Shown: in pieces, positions 1-10,738 of the stretch
Layout: each line of letters starts with the position of its first letter
How positions within the stretch are numbered: the stretch's first letter is position 1
Assembly (NCBI GenBank): GCA_910574455.1
Contig: CAJSYZ010000007.1
Coordinates: forward strand, 4,044,461-4,108,460
Direction of reading: 5' to 3'
Source: Trichaptum fuscoviolaceum
Taxonomy: Eukaryota > Basidiomycota > Agaricomycetes > Hymenochaetales > Trichaptaceae
Length of the DNA stretch: 64,000 nt
Position numbers and translations under genes: made by a program
The notes under the pieces: generated by a model
The model's database searches: none
What the model saw: the letters and a program-made list of their open reading frames with translations, nothing else
What the model was told of the DNA's origin: nothing

Positions 1-737
1 ATCATCGGTTATACCATACGCCGTATCAAAACCGTTACTTGCGGTGTTCGCTCGCGATGCGGAAGAGCCGTTCGATTTCGAGGCACCATGTCCGCGTCGA
101 CGCTAGAATATGGGTACTATTAGAAAAATTATGGAAGACGATCGAAACAAGCGCTCACCCGCGTGGTGGGCAACCTCTCATTCATCGACGATGGTCTATC
201 TTCTGTTACGTAATTGCTGGGAAACCAGCCACGGCGGCCTTCTATCTCGCCATCCCACCATCCACTGTGGTCCCGGTTCAAGACGTGGATACGTTCGCCC
301 TTGCGAAATGATATGCATGTCGCGTTTTGTTCCCTAGGAACAAAATCATGCAAAGCAATCACATATTCGTCCTGCGACTCAGGCTCGGGCTCCGGTTCCG
401 GCGTGTAGGTTGCGTCCTCGTAGTCGTATGGTTCGGGGGCATAAGACGGCCCAGCTCGAGGATTCCTTACTGAGGAAGATGAAGCCGCCGCTGCGCCGCC
501 TGCTTGTTCAGACGCCCCTCGAGTACCGTTCGAAGAAGGTAGGTATAGTGAAGAGGAGGAGGGGTTGCCAGAGGAGGGGTCGGGTGTGGCAATAGAAATA
601 GATGAAGAAGTAGATGCTGTTGATAGGCTTCGCGCTCGAGGTTCGAGCGAATACGAGTGTCCGGATAATGTGCCATTGACGGCTTTAGTCGAATACATCG
701 ATCGAGCGACAGATGTGTCAATCGTCGGCGGAGGCAT
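1..737 (-). CDS. SH3-domain protein, N-terminal part (possible Cdc25-type RasGEF); runs off left edge
   Basis: Exon 1 is 737-159 (193 codons, ATG start). Intron 158-103 has GTGAGC..TTCTAG ends and 56 bp. Exon 2 (102-1) stays open for 34 codons to the window edge. The first 120 residues are Ser/Pro/Ala-rich with a PEPEPEPE run. An SH3 domain follows at about residues 125-178: ALHDF replaces the usual ALYDY, and SGWWDGEIEGRRGWFPSNYV carries the Trp pair and the GWFP-NYV end. SH3 domains bind Pro-rich peptides. An SH3 near the N terminus after a low-complexity stretch is typical of basidiomycete Cdc25/Ste6 Ras exchange factors, but the catalytic part lies outside the window, so the RasGEF call is inference. 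The splice join and the SH3 call are firm. Confidence 0.78.
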
Positions 738-1617
738 GGCAGGATAGAAATTGTGAAGATGCGAGCGCCAAAGACCAGCAAATCTCTGAAGTTATAATGT
801 CGCAAGCCTTCAGAGAAGCTTGTCTGGTTCGGCTGCAACGCACGATTGCGAGCGTTGTACTACCGATTAGATGGAGGCGCTTGAATAGCCAGGAATGAGG
901 TATGGCAGCTAACAAGGAAGCGAGAGGTCGATTGGCAGCTATCCAAAAGTCACAGAAGCACAGCGATTTTCGGAATCGAGCAATAAACGTGGTCCTCAGG
1001 TAGTCTAAGGATCCCCTCGATCACAAGACGCTCTGTTTTCCGCTATCCTACTCCGGTAGCTTTACGAAGCTAAGGTAGGTTCTTTGGATTCAATAGCAGA
1101 TCTGCGAAGGCAAAACAAGCTACCCACCTTAGTAGTAGAACCGAATATATGCTGCTCGTCGTAAGACACGCTTCTAGAAGATGTGGATGGGAGAAACGAA
1201 GGTATTATCTGACGAAAAGCGAGGAAAGGGAAAAACAGAGGATCCAGCAAGTTATTAGGGACGTTGAAGGTCTTGCGGTATCAAAATAACCCCAAGAGAA
1301 CAGATGAGGAGTGTCAGAACTGCAGGATGGCCTTCCTGTAAATTTGCAGCGCAGGAAAGTTGCGACAAGAATACATAAACCGTTCAAATAACAAAGTCAA
1401 TGAAACGATTGATTCGCGAAGTTCTCGCAACGCACCGTGAGGATCGCGTTGTTCGTAGTGTCACGTCTGCCCAAACTTCCTCCTCTAATTTCCCAGTTCA
1501 CCCACTATCCGAAACGCACGCGAGACTATTATTCCACGCAGCAGACCCTCTCTTATTGCAAGCGTGTCGTGCTTCGTCCCGTTGCGCAGGAGTTGAGGGG
1601 GAAGCACCGCCTATGCG
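738..1617. other. No gene recognised
   Basis: Upstream of the minus-strand SH3 gene and left of the tandem repeat. Open frames here are short and lack recognisable motifs or a convincing splice series. The stretch nearest 738 presumably holds the promoter of the SH3 gene, but I see no clear TATA element. Confidence 0.4.
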
Positions 1618-3180
1618 TTCCCAATTTGCTTCCGCCGGTGATGGTAGTATGTGTGTGTCCACTTTATGCAGTAGCTCCGACGAACAAGCCAATGTTCGCC
1701 ACGCGTTCCTATGCCGTTGGTAGATGCCTCGAAGACGAAGAGGGATTTGAGCTGTGCTCGAGGACTTGAAGAGTAGATGGAGGAGCAGGGGTGGAGGAGA
1801 GCACTGCGGCTTCTATGGCCGCTGCTTCCACTACTCAACTGGTTGTAAACATATACAAACAGAACAGAACCATAACCCTGACATTCCGCATGCGCGTGTC
1901 CTCTTTTTCTTGTCAACCATATCCAAGGCTATGTCGCATACAGATACGTTTTATCGACTGTCAGCTCTCATTAGAACTCTCACTTATTTCCCCGCTTCGG
2001 ACAAGTCAGGCGACTTTAACAAGCTTTCCCAACAATGTTATCAGAGGATTTATCGGCGAAGGCACCCACTCTTGACCTATTCTCGACATTGATGCCGTCG
2101 GATGTGACCTCACCCGCACACACTTTTCTCAGACAAAAGCGACCGCGAGCTTGCCCGAAAGCGGGTCTGAAACACAAAGAAACTTTGTGGACATACACGA
2201 TAGGCTTCTTCAAGATATTCTGAAGTCTCTTGACTCTTCGCGGATGCTCCCTGCCCAATCCTGTGATTTCGTCCAGTTTCTGGATCTCACCCTTAGTATC
2301 TTGCCTTCGATTTATGCGCGGATGTGCCATTATACAGAAATGCTCGTTGGAAGCCACACGCTGTCGCCTCAGTCATCCTTGCGTTTTCTGCAATCTTGGA
2401 TCCCCTCCCCCATAGTTCCAAAGAGTTAAGTATTTCCATCCCCTCATTTTTGACCTGATTCCTCTGAAGCAGCCCCAGAATCTCTCTCGGATCTAATTCC
2501 ATCCAACCAAAAAACCGACAACGCGCTCTGAGAAAATTGGTATGCCAAGTGAATGTCCATTGTCATTACACGTGTTTTCAATTGAGCGCAAGAATCCCTC
2601 GGCCGGATTTTGTTACTCTATTCCCGATCCCCATATGATACTATTTCATTGATCTTTGATCACTTAGCTGTCGATCCTCAGGGTAGACTACCATCAGCGC
2701 AATGGCCTTGGTCGCGATGAGCCTCGGGTGCTTTTGCCCCGGGTCCAATTGGCTTTAGCGAACGAATTACTGTCGGTGATCCTTGTAATGATGCGCCACG
2801 GGACCCACTATGACTGGTCTGCTTTACTCCAACCCGCTCTGTAAATGGTCGAAATGCAGGTAATAATTCGAGCATACTTTTATCAGTGGACGTCCTCGAA
2901 CACGATAACCTTCCTACGCTGACAGTCAACACGGAACCCCTTTAGAATTCATAAGGGTTGCTTGCCATACGGCTTCATTCCTAGATGCTGCGTCCTTCGG
3001 AACAGGGCAGGGACCCATCGGTCTCCCGCTTCCATCCGAAGTTTCTTACAGAGTGCAGGGACGCAGGTGCGGCGGCGGCATGGCTGCTAAATAGTAGTCC
3101 GAAATAGAGATCCGACACGCAAAGGCAATCAAGCTCATCGATCATGAAACGATAAGAGGCTATAGTCAATCCTGCACTCT
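1618..3180 (+). repeat. Diverged, shortened head copy of the 9.15-kb repeat
   Basis: From 'cccaatttgcttccgccggtg' (1618) onward this block aligns with 11007-12331 and 20160-21485, with many substitutions and indels. Those two later copies are nearly identical to each other. At about 3180 the divergence stops and the sequence becomes almost identical to the other units. The block is therefore an older or unhomogenised edge of the array. No gene is recognised in it. Confidence 0.75.
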
Positions 3181-3684
3181 ATCCTGCTGATTTTAATTAA
3201 TTCCATTCAGAAGGCATCTTTCATTTCAAATCGAATTCATTCTATGCCCCACCCCACTTCTCTGGACATCCAAACAGTTCTTCGATATGGTTTGCTTGAC
3301 CAGCACGCAGCGTAGAACACTGACCCTCGACGGCGCGAGTACATGCATGTGCATGCGGGGTATGGGCACCAGCGCTTGCTGGGCTGCTCCAGGATCGGAA
3401 GATATCTTCCGAATCTCCCATAGCATTGCACAGAACAAATTAAAGGAACGCGCTGGGTTGGGACTCTATCGGAAGTTCTCTCCATGCTTCAGACCAAAAC
3501 TGGACAGCCGCCGGCTTCATGCGCGCGCTTGTCAATTTGCGAGATTCTACGGAGCGTGAACTATCTGAACCTCTAGGGCAACTTTACCCATCGACCACCG
3601 TGACGGGCGAACAGAAAGATAGTGATATCGACCGCGTCTTCGAAGGAGAAGTTGGACTTCATAACCAATCTTCCCGGGGGAGTC

Positions 3685-4286
3685 CTCGGTGCAACACCAT
3701 GCTGTAAACTATAAGACGCAAGACGTTGTCGAGGAGGTTAAGAAGCTCACAAATGGCAACTTGAAAGGCGTCAATGTCATGATAGACTTCATTGGGCAGA
3801 GTCACTGGCAGAAAAATATCGATTCTCTGGCTGTGGATGGCAGAATGACCATGTTGTCTTTACTGAGTGGTAAGGACACTGTAGAATGACCCTTTAACGA
3901 GTCGTAAATCTAACTACTTAAAATGATAGGTGCTCAAGTGTTGAACTTCAATCTCTGTAAGCGCTTCAAGTTGCACATAGAAGGCTCGACGCTGCGCGCT
4001 TACACTGTTGAATATAAGAAAAAGCTGGTTTCTCGGTAACCTTCGCCTTTCACTTGTACACATTCGCAACCAATGACTCATTCATTTAGCTTCAAGCGCG
4101 AAGTGCTCGATGGTTTGCTGAATGGAAAGCTTAGAAGCTATGTACACAAGGTCTACCAGTGGTCAGATATTCAAGATGCCCATCGAGAAATGGAGGCCGA
4201 TAAGAATATGTGAGTCTGCTCTCTCACGCGCATGATATTGACTAACAACACTTTCTAGCGGCATCATTATTGCAGAAATTGCTTAG
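3685..4286 (+). pseudogene. Quinone oxidoreductase (zeta-crystallin/PIG3-like) 3' remnant, copy 1
   Basis: Only the C-terminal part of an NADPH:quinone reductase of the medium-chain dehydrogenase superfamily is present. LGAT (3685-3696) is followed by one extra C and then HAVNYKTQDVVEEVKK in the next frame, so the nucleotide-binding segment is frameshifted. After that the frame is clean across three introns: 3870-3929, 4036-4089 and 4210-4258. It reads GVNVMIDFIGQSHWQKN, then GSTLRAYTVEYKKKLVSR, then FKREVLDGLLNGKLRSYVHK and NIGIIIAEIA-stop. The N-terminal catalytic half is absent upstream. Retained introns show it is a DNA-level fragment, not a retrocopy. Confidence 0.85.
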
Positions 4287-4340
4287 GGAAGAAATAGATA
4301 AGATTAATGAGAGAAACACCCTTGTCATTATTGCTGCTTG

Positions 4341-4941
4341 AAGACCCGTCCAGACCTCAAGATCACCGTCCTCGAAGCCGGCGTCGCATGGCTCGTTAAT
4401 GTCCCCAATGGTCGTGCGCAAGCCGGTGGACAGTTTTGTCGCCAAGCTCGAGAGTGCGTTCGTCGTCGTCAAGCACGCTGCGCTCTTCACTTCTACAATC
4501 CTCTCGAAGGTGCTTGCGTCCTCGAACATCGTTCGTATGAACGCGACAGCTGTGGAGAACGGAGCGGGCAAATCGCGCGTTGGCGGGGTCGAAATGGACG
4601 CTCGTAGCCCTCAACTATGATACGTAGTCATGCATGGACCCAAACACGATCACGGCTTCAGCGATCGTCTCTCCCATGGGCGCATTTTTCTCTGCGAAGC
4701 GCTTGGTGAGCGCCGGTCTACTGGAGCAGCTTGGGAAACATGCGTGGCCTCGACATGAATCGCGCCGAGCCTGCAAGTGCGAGGTGACACCTGGGCTCAT
4801 CATGGCCGGTACGTCGTCGCTTCATGCCTTCTCTCTTATTCGTCTCAGGCATAGAACTTAGAGAGATCCAACCGTATGGGCCCGACCTTCCGTGCGATGA
4901 TGGCAAGTGGAAGCAAAGCCGCGCACACAACTCGCAAATAG
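4341..4941 (+). pseudogene. THI4: THI4 thiamine thiazole synthase pseudogene, copy 1
   Basis: THI4 makes the thiazole half of thiamine from NAD and glycine, giving up a sulfur from its own cysteine. Pieces appear in order but in three frames: TRPDLKITVLEAGVA (frame of 4341), then RKPVDSF and FVVVKHAALFTSTILSKVL (frame of 4399), then SCMDPNTITA, MGAFFSAKRLVSAGLLEQLG and VTPGLIMAG (frame of 4634). An intron-like gap follows, then MGPTFRAMMASGSKAAHTTRK-stop (4876-4941). The sulfur-donating Cys of the SCMDP motif is still readable. The Gly-rich GGGAWLGGQ segment and the N-terminal dinucleotide-binding GxGxxG part are missing. Several frameshifts make it non-functional. It begins 54 bp after the quinone oxidoreductase stop. 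Confidence 0.88.
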
Positions 4942-7250
4942 TCACCGGGAAGAGCCTGTTTGTGCTACGCTATTCAGTGTGAAGGACTTGACGGGTGGAG
5001 GTGCAGGTACATACTCTTATTGCCTCTCCTTCGACCAAACTGCTCTTCTCGCTGTATTCGGCCGTCCGTGCACGAGTAGAGCATCAAGATCGAGTCGGCT
5101 GAGTCCACGAGCACCCAAGAATTAGTAGGTCTGACTACACACGGGGAGGATGACTGTGTCTCTGCGCGCGTCCTTCTTTGCGAGACTGTTTCACAGTCTG
5201 ATACAGTATGGACGAGACTCTACTCACGGACATTAGCATGGCTAATCGTCAAAGGGAGACTATGGAAGGACTTACGGTGTAGACACAATGTACCAAGTAC
5301 TGAATGAAGCTTGTGATAAGTTCCAACTGCGACGAGAGAAGCACAATATGTGTCAAAGAAGCGACCATGTATAGTAGGCAAGTAGCGATAGCACAATGTT
5401 TCGGGAGATCGAGTTGGAATAGAATTTCAATACCCTTCATGCGCAACATTTGCAAATGTCAGCAATATGTAAGATCACTTAAGCAAAGAGAGGACACGAA
5501 CCGTCAGTATAGCAAAGCCGTTGCATAAGTCCATTTCGAACCCTGTGGGTGATTGTCGATAATGATAGTAATGCCGCCGATGTGGAAAGTTGGATCTTCC
5601 TATTGCAAACACGAATGTTAATCCTGACCTCGCGACATTGAGTAATCGATTGTAATACGCACCATAAGTTGACGAGCTATGGCTTGAACGATAGATGTAG
5701 TGGAATTGAGCCAGCGACGACGCTGTGAGATCACGCCAACTTGATGTAGCGCTGGATCTCAGACTCGCCACGCTTGGAGACTAATTCCCAGCTTACATCT
5801 GGTAACAGATGTTCAACCAAGCGCCCATGATAGCAAGTGAGTACATACCATTTAAAAGGATTTCCGTCGCCAGTTGCGTCGTTCTGCAGCACACGGCCCA
5901 CTAATCCGAATAGTCCAATATCCAGACTGCTCAGCAAACACGTCGAGGTGCCGGCAGGATGGGTATCGGTTCCGTCACTGTGTACTTTGCGTTACACTCG
6001 AACCTGCATTCTTTGCTGGCCAGTAGTCGAGTTCTGTGATCAGTGCGAGGAGTACACCGAACAGTAGGGCGGATAAGACAACTGATATAGCGAGGGCAGA
6101 GCGAGGTCTGCAGCGAACGGGATCAGACTTTGCGGTTAAGACGCGCATGCACAAGGGCATGCTAGGGTGATCAGTGACTCACTGTTACTGTGACGACTCC
6201 TACGGGAGAAAGTGAGAGCCTCGAAAACAGTGAGCTTGTTGATGACCACAATAGTCCCAGGTTCGAGTCCACCACCTCTCTGTCCATGCGCCAGGCTGTA
6301 TTTCACTACAAAGCAGAGTTCGGCCATCTAATATAGGCAACGACTGACCTGGTTTACACTTTCGGTGAGCAGAGATTACAAGTGCGGCAAGGCTCACGGT
6401 AGTTGCAGTCAAGGACACACGTCGCGTCACCTCGCAACGGCGCAGACGGCGCTTCAGGGACAGACGCCGAACTAGAAGGCTCACGGACATAGCTTGAGGT
6501 TATATTAGCTTACAAGAAGACCAGAAGGTAGATATCAAAGGCAAGGGCAGAGCACAGACTCCGGTGCGTTGTTGTCAGTCTAGGGTCCGAGCGACAACTA
6601 ATGAAGGCCAGACTCATTTCTCAAAGGTTAGTACTATAAGAAATGTGAGGTAAAATTGAAAAGGTAATATGAAGTTAAATGAAACTCACGTTGTCCGCGC
6701 GCATGGACGCCATAGTGGCCTTACGGACGTCATATTAGATCCACTTAGCACGGCCATAGGATCTCCTTGTTCTTCACGGGCGACTGTCGCAAGCAGTAGG
6801 AAGAGGTCTAAGATTCATTAGAGAGTGTTGACACAATGTAATAAGCAGATACTCACATCTATTATTTGTCTGGGTTCTGGAACATAACAGACGCAGTACA
6901 AAAGCACAATAGACATTGAATAGTACCTTGAATCGGACTCGAAGCAATGGTCTTGAGTAAGGTTGTGCACGAGAGGTCAAACTGAAAGTCAACCCCGAGA
7001 TAGAAATCAGCAAAGCATGCAATTACGGATTGAACTCACATATTGTCACTTACAGCGCAAATGCAATATTGAGCATGGTGCATGCAGGACCATTGAGACG
7101 TGGGTGATATAATGTAGTAGAGAGGCAAGTGCAAGAGGAGAAGATGAGGAGAGAGAGGAGAGATGGCGAAGAGCCTGAGGAACTTGGGGACAGACTGGAC
7201 CAGTATTTATACCTTTCAAAAGCTACAGACTCCGTCAGACAGAACACGAG
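4942..7250 (-). other. Weak minus-strand multi-exon signal, degenerate or unrecognised gene (also at 14093-16402; truncated at 23247-24941)
   Basis: On the minus strand a TATA-like 'gtataaatac' lies at about 7203-7213, and many GT..AG candidates follow. One join reads well: RRRWLNSTTSIVQAIARQL ending near 5665, an intron of about 63 bp, then EDPTFHIGGITIIIDNHP and KWTYATALLY before an in-frame stop. Hydrophobic stretches such as SALAISVVLSALLFGVLLAL near 6060-6110 suggest an ancestral membrane protein. I could not build a continuous coding path and recognise no family. A perfect tRNA-type B-box string at about 6258 has no matching tRNA fold. Confidence 0.25.
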
Positions 7251-7316
7251 AGAGGTATAATCGGCCGATACTCACTGACTCATTTACGACACAGGGAAAA
7301 AGCCAAGCGAAGAAGA

Positions 7317-7745
7317 ATGGCCAATTTCTACAGTGTCCGAGCATACCTCCAAACCAGTGTTTCGAGCACCGTGCAGCTGTCCCTCTCGTCCCGTCCCTCT
7401 AACCACTTGCAACGACCTCCAGCAGGGATTCCAGACCTCACCATCACCCTCCAATCCTCCAGAATGTGGCCAAAAAGCTCAGAATATGCCAAATGCACTC
7501 TCTGTGCAGACGGCAAAGTGCTCACAAAAATACAGCCTTCGGACATTCCAGACAGCGGCTACGCACTAGCATCATTCCCACAGCATAACCGAGACCCTGA
7601 ACCCCTGGTTTCTGATGCGAAAAGAGCGATGCGAAGTATGGAGGACTTCTTCCGAGTGAATGGGACGTATGAGCCGTGCTGCAGTTGCACGGCTTGCTCG
7701 AGTCGAGTTCGTGAGCTGGGGGGAGACGGGGTGGTACATCTTTGA
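7317..7745 (+). CDS. Open frame of 142 codons, unknown, repeat unit 1
   Basis: ATG-initiated frame without recognisable domain. It is Ser/Pro-rich at first, with a Cys-containing C-terminal third (CCSCTACSS). It is preserved only because the repeat units are almost identical, so conservation gives no independent support. It may be chance. Confidence 0.2.
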   Translation: MANFYSVRAYLQTSVSSTVQLSLSSRPSNHLQRPPAGIPDLTITLQSSRMWPKSSEYAKCTLCADGKVLTKIQPSDIPDSGYALASFPQHNRDPEPLVSDAKRAMRSMEDFFRVNGTYEPCCSCTACSSRVRELGGDGVVHL

Positions 7746-8543
7746 AGCTTAGGGTCTATACATGATACTTCAGTAGTCATTGTTGCAGCACAAAGCTTAG
7801 GTATGTTGGCAATGTGTGTCAAACAGGCCTACAGCAGATGGACAGAGCTCACCCGGAGATTCTGCAATTTGGACAGTTTCGCTCGCATATTTCGCTTATC
7901 GGGTAGTATTACGTCCAACATAGAGGCCTTCCATGCGTTTCAGGACCTTCCATCAGACGTGGATAGTGTCCCGAGCGTTGCGAGCCATGGAAGGAGGTGC
8001 GAGAGGCCGGGAGAGCACTCACCTCTCCGTGTCTGGATTTCGGGGCTGAGATGCGGGGCAGCATAGACTTGCATGCTGGTGTAGAGGCCAATGCCAATAA
8101 AGATGCTGAAATCCAGAGGTTGGTGCAATGAGATAGGTTCAATGGCCTGCTCGCAGGTCATGGTTGAAGAGCAGGAGGTTGAGCCAGGATTGGCAGCACG
8201 CATTGACCCTGCTTACGTAATCCATTTCCGGCCGGTGCAGATTTCTGCATTTTCTCCTTTGATTGCTTTGGTTTTAGAAATCAGAGCCTTCAAAGTAGTT
8301 ACAGACTTCAATCTGTATAATAGCACATATATTATGACATTGAAATGTTCAAATAATTGAGGGAATGAGCCCGAAACTCGACCCTGAGCAATTTAAGCGA
8401 GCATCGGCAATCTTGTGCAGTATAAAGCTTGTCTTTCCTCCGTCTCTGTGTTTCCCTTCCCCACAACAGTATTTTTTCCCGCTGTCTAACTGTGCATCTA
8501 TCTGATCTGCCTTCAGCATCACGATTTGGAGACACAAAGATGA

Positions 8544-8859
8544 CAATATATATATGTATTTGCTCCCGGTGAGCGGCATCCGGGCAGCAAGCCCTTCAAC
8601 ATTGGATTCCTATCTTTCCGGTGAGCAGCATTCTTGCATGTGTACCTTTATGACTCTCTGATATTCGAGGTGCAGGATCCGGGGACACCATGAACCCCCA
8701 CAACACCATTGGTCGATCACAAGAGCCGTCACCAAGATAACAATATATATATGTATTTGCTCCCGGCGAGCGGCATCGAGGCTTCACCTACGAGACTGAG
8801 GCGAAGGCTGAAAGCCCAGATAGCAATATATATATGGTTTTAATTCCGGCGAGCGACAT
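8544..8859 (+). repeat. Three AT-core motif repeats, unit 1
   Basis: A motif of about 36 bp, CAATATATATATG then TATTTGCTCCCGG and a GAGCGGCAT end, begins at 8544, 8741 and 8824. The third copy is degenerate. A half-copy (tttccggtgagcagcatt) lies near 8615. Confidence 0.7.
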
Positions 8860-9284
8860 GTCGGTGAGTCTGATTCATGCACGCACCTTTTCAATTCTGA
8901 CACACCCGCGAGGAACAGGGACTGAGGGGTGTGCTTTGCGACTATGGTCGCAAAGGCACTCTTCCCGCTCAGTCGCAGTTTGCGCCGGACGCAATACGCA
9001 ATCAATTGAACAAGAGCTTACCGCCGCGTCCGCGTCTTCTCGAAGCTGGAGCACGCGAGATCTTCACGCCGCCCGAGCTGTACGTACAGAGCGCAGCTTC
9101 CACTTCTTCTGATAGGCGTTTCTTATGCACCGAGGACAATTTTCTGGCTTGGTGCGGCCTACGCGTCTCGAAAGAGTGTTTTCAGTGCCTCCAAACGGCC
9201 GTAAAGCTGCTGGCATGCTGCAGCTCGCGCGGTCTATGCAATCAGTTGAACTTCTTCACGACGGTGAAGCTGGGTGGAAGCTAC

Positions 9285-10030
9285 GCACTATGGAATTGCA
9301 GAGTAAGACGACAAGGCTCTCCGGTTGTGAGGAATCGGTTGCATTCCTTGAGGGCAAAGAGTGTGACCAACGTCGTTCTGCCGCTGAGCCTATGCGGACA
9401 CTGCGAGTATTGCGAAGTGGAGATAACAGAGGAATCGGTTGCATTCCTTGAGAGTGCCCAGGTCGACAAGACGCACCCGCCAACACATCCGAGCGGTTCA
9501 GCCATCCGTCGTGCTATCCTCGGTGTGCGGCGCTGAGCTTGCAGGAGTGCCGCTGAGTATTGCGAAGTGGAGACGACATTGAATACACACCCAGGCCGAC
9601 AAGACACACCCGTCAGCGGTTCAGTCATCCGTGTGCGCGAGGGCCAACTGCGTTGTAGTGCAGGTCTGGAAGCGAAAGGGTGTTCGCCAACGTCGTGCTG
9701 GCGCTCTGCAGTGCGCGGGAGGGCAGAGCTCGCCGTGTCAGGAGCTCGAGAACGCGGATGCCTGCTAACATATACACCGCGCACTTACCGGTGCTCCAGT
9801 TCTCCTATCCCATCAGTGACACCAACACAGTCCCTCCTGTCGTGGTAGAGTGCATGCAAAGGCGATTCTTTCATGAGTTCAACAGCCAGTCTATGCATCC
9901 ATTCGGAATCAGGCGATCACAGAGTGTCTTCAGTGTGTCCAAATGGCCCTGGCTGCGATTCTCGTGCTGGCGCTCTGCAGTGTGCTCGGAGAGTTGAGCC
10001 CACCGTGTCAGGAGCTCGAGAACGCTGGCA
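9285..10030 (+). repeat. GC-rich imperfect internal repeats, unit 1 (also 18438-19183)
   Basis: 'gaggaatcggttgcattcct' occurs at 9331 and 9430. 'tattgcgaagtggaga' occurs near 9410 and 9557. A stretch of about 60 bp beginning 'tgctggcgctctgcagtg' and ending 'tcaggagctcgagaacgc' occurs near 9698 and 9967. These look like decayed tandem repeats. No gene is recognised. Confidence 0.65.
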
Positions 10031-10145
10031 TTGACATATGTGTTGATAAACGCAAAGCAGGAGAGAAATGGTCTGAAGCCAACAGCGACGCAGAGTAACG
10101 TGCGCCACTGCAGTGACTCCCGCCGGCGGGCCGAGTCACGGCTCA

Positions 10146-10738
10146 CTTGAATGCTCACTTTCGAGTCAATTTCTATGTATTCTTCGTCAAATTTTGTAGA
10201 ATAGCTGCGGGCATTGAAATGAATGCTATTGGTGTAAAAACTAGAGTGTAATTGAGATGTAAACACTGTAATGGTACCAATCTTTGCATTCTCAGTCCGG
10301 CTGGGCACGGTTTGTGCCGTGAGTCGAGTTGACCTTGAATGCTCATTTCCGAGCTCAATTTTGAAGCACTCTCTGCCAGATTTTCAGAGTATCTGCGGAT
10401 ATCAAAATGGAAGCTATCGATGCAGAAATTAGAGTGTAATTGAGATATAGGCTCTCTAATGATAGCAATCTTCGCATTCTCAGTACAGCGCGACTCGGAC
10501 TTGGACTCAGTTGGCCGCGAACTTGAATGCTCATTTCCAAGCTCAATTTTGAAGCACTCTCTGCCGGATTCTCAGAGTATCTGCAGGCATCAAAATGAAA
10601 GCTATTGGTGCAGAAATTAGAGTGTAATTGAGATATAGGCTCTCTAATGATACCAATCTTTGCATTTCAAGGCCAATTTTTATGCACTCTTTTCCAATTT
10701 TGAAGACTACTAGCTGCGGGCATTGGTGCAAAAAGTTC
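10146..10738 (+). repeat. 188-bp tandem repeats, 3 copies plus a partial, unit 1
   Basis: Units begin with 'cttgaatgctca' at 10146, 10334 and 10522, exactly 188 bp apart. Each contains 'ttagagtgtaattgagat' or a close variant. A shortened fourth copy follows to about 10738. Copies 2 and 3 are more alike than either is to copy 1. Confidence 0.85.

Noticed and set aside
3226..3680. Possible N-terminal exons of the quinone oxidoreductase upstream of 3685
   Set aside because: Frames here (for example MRALVNLRDST near 3519) show none of the catalytic-domain motifs expected, so the gene looks truncated rather than spliced.
6240..6300. tRNA-like 'caggttcgagtcc' string in the tandem repeat (also at 15392 and 24546)
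   Set aside because: A perfect B-box string, but no A box at the right distance and the flanking bases do not form a T stem.
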